A DNA stretch of 42,634 nucleotides from the NCBI RefSeq assembly GCF_004359215.1, contig NC_090625.1, positions 494,761 to 537,394 on the forward strand, written 5' to 3'. This stretch comes from Bremia lactucae (Eukaryota > Oomycota > Peronosporomycetes > Peronosporales > Peronosporaceae). Within the stretch, counting starts at the first letter, position 1. Each line of letters opens with the position of its first letter. Positions 39,799 through 42,634 of this stretch are shown here, one piece after another. The translations under genes were made by a program, and so were the position numbers. The notes beneath the pieces are model-generated. The model ran no database searches, had not been told where the DNA came from, and saw only the letters and a list, made by a program, of their open reading frames with translations.

Positions 39799-41352
39799 AT
39801 GGTTTACGCGCCCAGCCTCAGCCTCGTTTCTGCAGCAGTGGCCGTCGTAATTTTAAAGGTACAGGAGACTTCAGCTGGTTCAATGTATTACGGTTCATTT
39901 ACCGTGGCAAATACAACCGATGTGATTAGTCCATCATTCCCTGGATATGGTGCCGACGTGGCTGATGACGACTGCGCGTTTGAGGTGACAATTGACTCAA
40001 CACTTCCGGACTTAACCACCATCCCCTCCGTAGTTGCGCCGTTTCCAGAGCTATTGTGCAACTCAAGCGTGGTTCCGACCGAGCCAATCTCGAACAAAGT
40101 CGGCACATACGCGAGAGGTGTAACATCTCCTAATGATTGCGCCACTGGTTGGCAAAAACCTTCATTGGCTCCCACAGTCCAATTGAACAGGAACTTGAAA
40201 GCCAGCTCTATAGTCGACCAAAGCCTCAAGCGAAAACGCCGCCTCGAGGGCCTAAATACGCCTGACGTAGCAAGGCTCGAGGCGCACTTTGGTGCCACAA
40301 TAGTTACCAACTTAGAGTCACTTCCGTTAGGAAATATATTCTCCAAAACGGTTTGGCCTGCTCCGTATTGGCCGTCTTATCAAGACAGTATCAACATTGC
40401 TTGGAAGAAAGGAGAAGCTAGTCCGGCTGAAAAGTATGCAACTGCTTTTAATCTGAATGTGACGGAATTCATGGACAACGTCTCTGCTAAAAATGGCGTA
40501 GATTCCCGAAATCAATCTCCAATATGCACCACCAATAGTGACTGCGTCTCGGATATTTCTGAAAAGATTCCGAAAGCTTGCGGCATTCGAAGCGGCAAAA
40601 ACTCGGGCTATTGTATTCCCAAGTGGTATGGTGTTTGCCACGCTTGGGCTGCGGCGGCCATCTCAGAGAACGAGCCCAAGTGTGCAGTCACGCACAATAA
40701 CGTGACGTTTCATCCGCTTGACATCAAGGGTCTCATAACAAACATTTACGATGGAGTAGGTGTCAAATCCGTATTTACTGGCATCCGCTACCGAGGTGGT
40801 AATGATGTCAAGGATAACTTTGGAAGGCAATCGAGTCCAGAATTCCGAGATTTGAATCCTGGGTACTTTCATATTGCCGCCACCAATATTCTTGGCGTTC
40901 TCAACTCGACGTTTATTGTCGATGTGTCTGCTCAACGAGACGTGTGGAATCACCCTGTTCGAAGTTTCCAAGTTGATGAGAAGACTCCCATGTCCCTCGA
41001 AGTGGCCGCGCAAACCTTTTACGGACTCGCGAAGTATCCATGGAACGAAGCTGCTAGCAGCATCGTTTATATAAAGTCCCGACTCGTTTGGGTCATTGAT
41101 ACGTATGACGATGGAGGCCTTTCGTCGCCGGATGCAATCAATCGGTATACAAAGTTTACTGACTTAACTTATCTACTTGAATTGGACGATTTGGGTGATA
41201 TAATTGGTGGTGAGTGGTTATACAACTCGACTAGCAACCATCCTGACTTTTTATGGCTCGTTGAGTCAAAACCTGATCCAAATGCTGTGACAAGCTTCGG
41301 TCTCAGAAATGCGGATGTGAGTATTCTTATGGAAAAGTCGGTGGCTTGCTAG
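39799..41352 (+). CDS. Secreted transglutaminase elicitor, GP42/PEP-13 family (paralogue 2)
   Basis: 517 codons, intronless. Same N-terminus pattern as paralogue 1 (MVYAPSLSLVSAA, cleavage about ETSA/GSM). The variable region is shorter and ends in KRKRR (144-148), a stronger basic processing signal than in paralogue 1. The candidate triad is C280 (GVCHAWAAAA), H358 (NPGYFHI) and D375 (IVDVS); C-to-H and H-to-D spacings are identical to paralogue 1 (78 and 17). The PEP-13 equivalent VWNHPVRSFQVDE (382-394) keeps Trp and Pro, but has Gln-to-His and Gly-to-Ser changes relative to the usual VWNQPVRG start. The C-terminus ends SVAC. It is about half identical to paralogue 1 by eye and undamaged. 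Confidence 0.93.
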   Translation: MVYAPSLSLVSAAVAVVILKVQETSAGSMYYGSFTVANTTDVISPSFPGYGADVADDDCAFEVTIDSTLPDLTTIPSVVAPFPELLCNSSVVPTEPISNKVGTYARGVTSPNDCATGWQKPSLAPTVQLNRNLKASSIVDQSLKRKRRLEGLNTPDVARLEAHFGATIVTNLESLPLGNIFSKTVWPAPYWPSYQDSINIAWKKGEASPAEKYATAFNLNVTEFMDNVSAKNGVDSRNQSPICTTNSDCVSDISEKIPKACGIRSGKNSGYCIPKWYGVCHAWAAAAISENEPKCAVTHNNVTFHPLDIKGLITNIYDGVGVKSVFTGIRYRGGNDVKDNFGRQSSPEFRDLNPGYFHIAATNILGVLNSTFIVDVSAQRDVWNHPVRSFQVDEKTPMSLEVAAQTFYGLAKYPWNEAASSIVYIKSRLVWVIDTYDDGGLSSPDAINRYTKFTDLTYLLELDDLGDIIGGEWLYNSTSNHPDFLWLVESKPDPNAVTSFGLRNADVSILMEKSVAC

Positions 41353-41765
41353 TGTAAGTAACAGCCATGTAGTACGAAAGCTCCTTTAAGGAAATACAAC
41401 ACTGAATTCAATTCTACCGTATTTGTTAATCGCAATGATAGCAATTTATTTTACATCGCCAAGTCGCGCTTTCAACAGCATTTTCGATAGTAGTGAACAA
41501 TCACAATTGACTTATGAATCATGAAGTAAGAATCCTGGATTCGATGACACTTAAGATCAAATACATCATCCAATCGTCACAGAGACGAAACCACTTCTCG
41601 CATTATGAGCTTGTGTACAGCGATGATTTTTTGCAAGTAATTATACTTCCTATTCAGGAGTTTGTGTATTACGTCATATCCTGATTTTTATTCCGTGTAT
41701 CACCCCTGTTATTCGTTCAACTCTATTCACTATTGGAATACTGTGAGAATTCTTAGGACCCGTTT
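41353..41765. other. Intergenic, 3' of paralogue 2
   Basis: AT-rich, no ORF or repeat recognised. It would contain the 3' UTR of the transglutaminase gene and ends at a family 2 LTR stub. Confidence 0.6.
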
Positions 41766-41813
41766 TGTAGGCGGGCACGTCGAAATGCGGCCATGCTCTA
41801 CTTAGACACACAC
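41766..41813 (-). repeat. 48-bp stub of a family 2 LTR
   Basis: TGTAGGCGGGCACGTCGAAATG...CTTAGACACACAC matches the first 48 bases (plus reading) of LTRs A, B and C. It is cut exactly where the T6 LTR begins, so T6 inserted into, or recombined with, a family 2 LTR. Confidence 0.8.
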
Positions 41814-42264
41814 TGTAACGGGGTGTATCGTTACATTAAATTAACACTTAAAGGTTGTTAATTAATATATTATCTAAAAGGTAGATAATATTTGGACGAT
41901 ATTACTTTATATAGTAATATCCTGAATTCTTATCCATAAATAGGTATAGCCATTATATCTATTTATTCCGCAGACTAATCAGCTGTAGAAGTAATCAAAG
42001 CGAGTTACAAAATAAGATAGAGATAAGAATTCATTTACATGTTTAGTATTAGGTTATAGTTAAGTCAGCATTTACAATGATAGATTAAGAGACACTTAAC
42101 TATATTAATACAGTTTTCATTTTACCCTCTTAAGTTAACTTGTCTTAAGAGAAGTCTTCCTCTGCACGTACAGTGTACGTCACCTAACAAAGGCACCACT
42201 CACAACTGAAGCAGTGTGAAGTGGACTTGTACTGAAACAGTACAAGTCGTAGTGCCCCGTTACA
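41814..42264 (+). repeat. 5' LTR of T6 (451 bp, family 1)
   Basis: TGTAACGGGG at 41814 and CCCCGTTACA at 42264 form a perfect 10-bp terminal inversion. The left half contains a TCTAAAAGGTAGA palindrome region and the right half one unit of the TTCAGTACAAGTC motif. The intact ends suggest recent activity. Confidence 0.9.
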
Positions 42265-42266
42265 CC

Positions 42267-42285
42267 TGGTAGCACTTTGTAGTCC
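42267..42285 (+). other. Primer-binding site of T6
   Basis: TGGTAGCACTTTGTAGTCC, 2 bases after the LTR, identical to that of T1. Confidence 0.8.
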
Positions 42286-42314
42286 GTCCAAGGACCACAT
42301 TTCCCACATTTAAC

Positions 42315-42634
42315 ATGGACATGTTAGATGGTAGTGGGAATACGCATCACGTTTCCCCTGAAAGCTACTCCTTTCTAAGTGATATAGAAAGGAGTGCGGT
42401 TGAACGAATGAGTTCATCCGTAGGAAACGATGCAATCCTGGCATTACTGTCCAACTTAGACAGAGATGCCCTCCATTCAACCGTCGCCAAGTTCATACAA
42501 CATGAACTTGACGAGATGAAGGAAAAAGTAGCCTTGCTGAATCAGCAAGGCTCTCAACAGGCGGAACTGTTGAGATTACAACAGGTACAGACCCCTGTAC
42601 CTGGGATGACGCAAACGCGTCGTCCCGAAACTCT
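42315..42634 (+). CDS. gag: Ty3 family 1 gag (T6), intact, runs off the window
   Basis: The ATG at 42315 opens 106 codons with no stop before the edge. It starts MDMLDGSGNTHHVSPE, then LSDIERSAVERMSSSVG, LSNLDRDALHSTVAKFIQHE, a coiled coil (MKEKVALLNQQGSQQAELL, RLQQVQ), and PGMTQTRRPETL leading towards the capsid core seen as LKINISK in T2. It follows the LTR and primer site at a normal distance (leader about 30 bases after the primer site). It is the only unbroken retroelement frame here with a proper start context and serves as the reference for the decayed gags. Confidence 0.85.
   Translation, partial: MDMLDGSGNTHHVSPESYSFLSDIERSAVERMSSSVGNDAILALLSNLDRDALHSTVAKFIQHELDEMKEKVALLNQQGSQQAELLRLQQVQTPVPGMTQTRRPET
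42315..42634 (+). mobile_element. Start of Ty3/Gypsy T6 (internal part)
   Basis: Together with the LTR at 41814 this is the 5' end of a plus-oriented family 1 element that continues to the right. Protease, RT and integrase are outside the window, so autonomy cannot be judged. Confidence 0.8.

Noticed and set aside
39888..40346. 152-codon minus-strand ORF inside transglutaminase 2, and similar frames within transglutaminase 1
   Set aside because: Shadows of the sense genes, whose frames, signal peptides and promoters are clear.
1..42634. CRISPR array or prokaryotic operon structure
   Set aside because: No regularly spaced direct repeats of CRISPR type and no bacterial gene organisation; the content is eukaryotic.

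Overview
The window looks like nuclear DNA of a plant-pathogenic oomycete (Peronosporales: Phytophthora or a downy mildew). Two intact intronless genes at 37088-41352 encode secreted transglutaminase-elicitor (GP42/PEP-13 family) proteins, a family known mainly from oomycetes. Both have a copy of the oomycete core promoter (initiator plus flanking element) about 60-85 bases upstream of the ATG. The species cannot be fixed from the sequence.

Almost everything else is LTR retrotransposon debris. I use these working names. Family 1 is Ty3/Gypsy with LTRs of about 420-500 bp ending TGTAACGGGG...CCCCGTTACA. Family 2 is a different Ty3/Gypsy with LTRs of about 530 bp running TGTAACGG...CCGCCTACA. 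One Ty1/copia fragment is also present.

Layout: 1-4046 (-) family 1 copy T1 (5' LTR, gag, protease, RT, RNase H), carrying a 290-bp solo LTR. 4047-6907 (+) copia gag, protease and integrase without RT. 7081-8577: Ty3 integrase and pol tail (-) opposed by a long ORF (+). 8620-10620 (+) family 2 RT, RNase H and integrase N-terminus. 10630-11501 (-) family 2 gag and 5' LTR. 11526-11670 RT scrap. 11671-14197 (-) family 1 copy T2. 14198-16080: unassigned DNA with two unidentified ORFs. 16107-16960 (-) Ty3 RT/RNase H. 17001-25000 (-) family 1 copy T3, interrupted by a family 2 solo LTR, a tRNA-derived SINE and an N gap. 25255-26914 (-) decayed pol pieces. 26920-32456: a family 2 LTR pair with a matching target-site duplication, whose interior is largely a perfect inverted copy of T3's 3' half, plus a second N gap. 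32457-35728: scrambled family 1 pieces. 35729-41813: the host gene island. 41814-42634 (+): the start of a well-preserved family 1 element (T6).

The two transglutaminases are tandem paralogues sharing start, signal peptide, a basic putative processing site, a Cys-His-Asp candidate triad at identical spacing and a PEP-13-like peptide. The retroelement pieces are mostly non-autonomous. Frames are broken, T1 lacks the RT catalytic motif, T2 has Asp-to-Asn in the protease, and zinc knuckles are degraded.

The least expected features are: (i) a long ORF antisense to pol, between integrase and 3' LTR of T3, with coiled coils and a cysteine cluster; (ii) a 2,962-bp inverted duplication with no difference seen, ending exactly at LTR and gap boundaries, which is either very recent or an assembly product; (iii) repeated strand flips inside Ty3 coding debris. 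All positions, domain calls and identities were read by eye; no alignment or database search was run.
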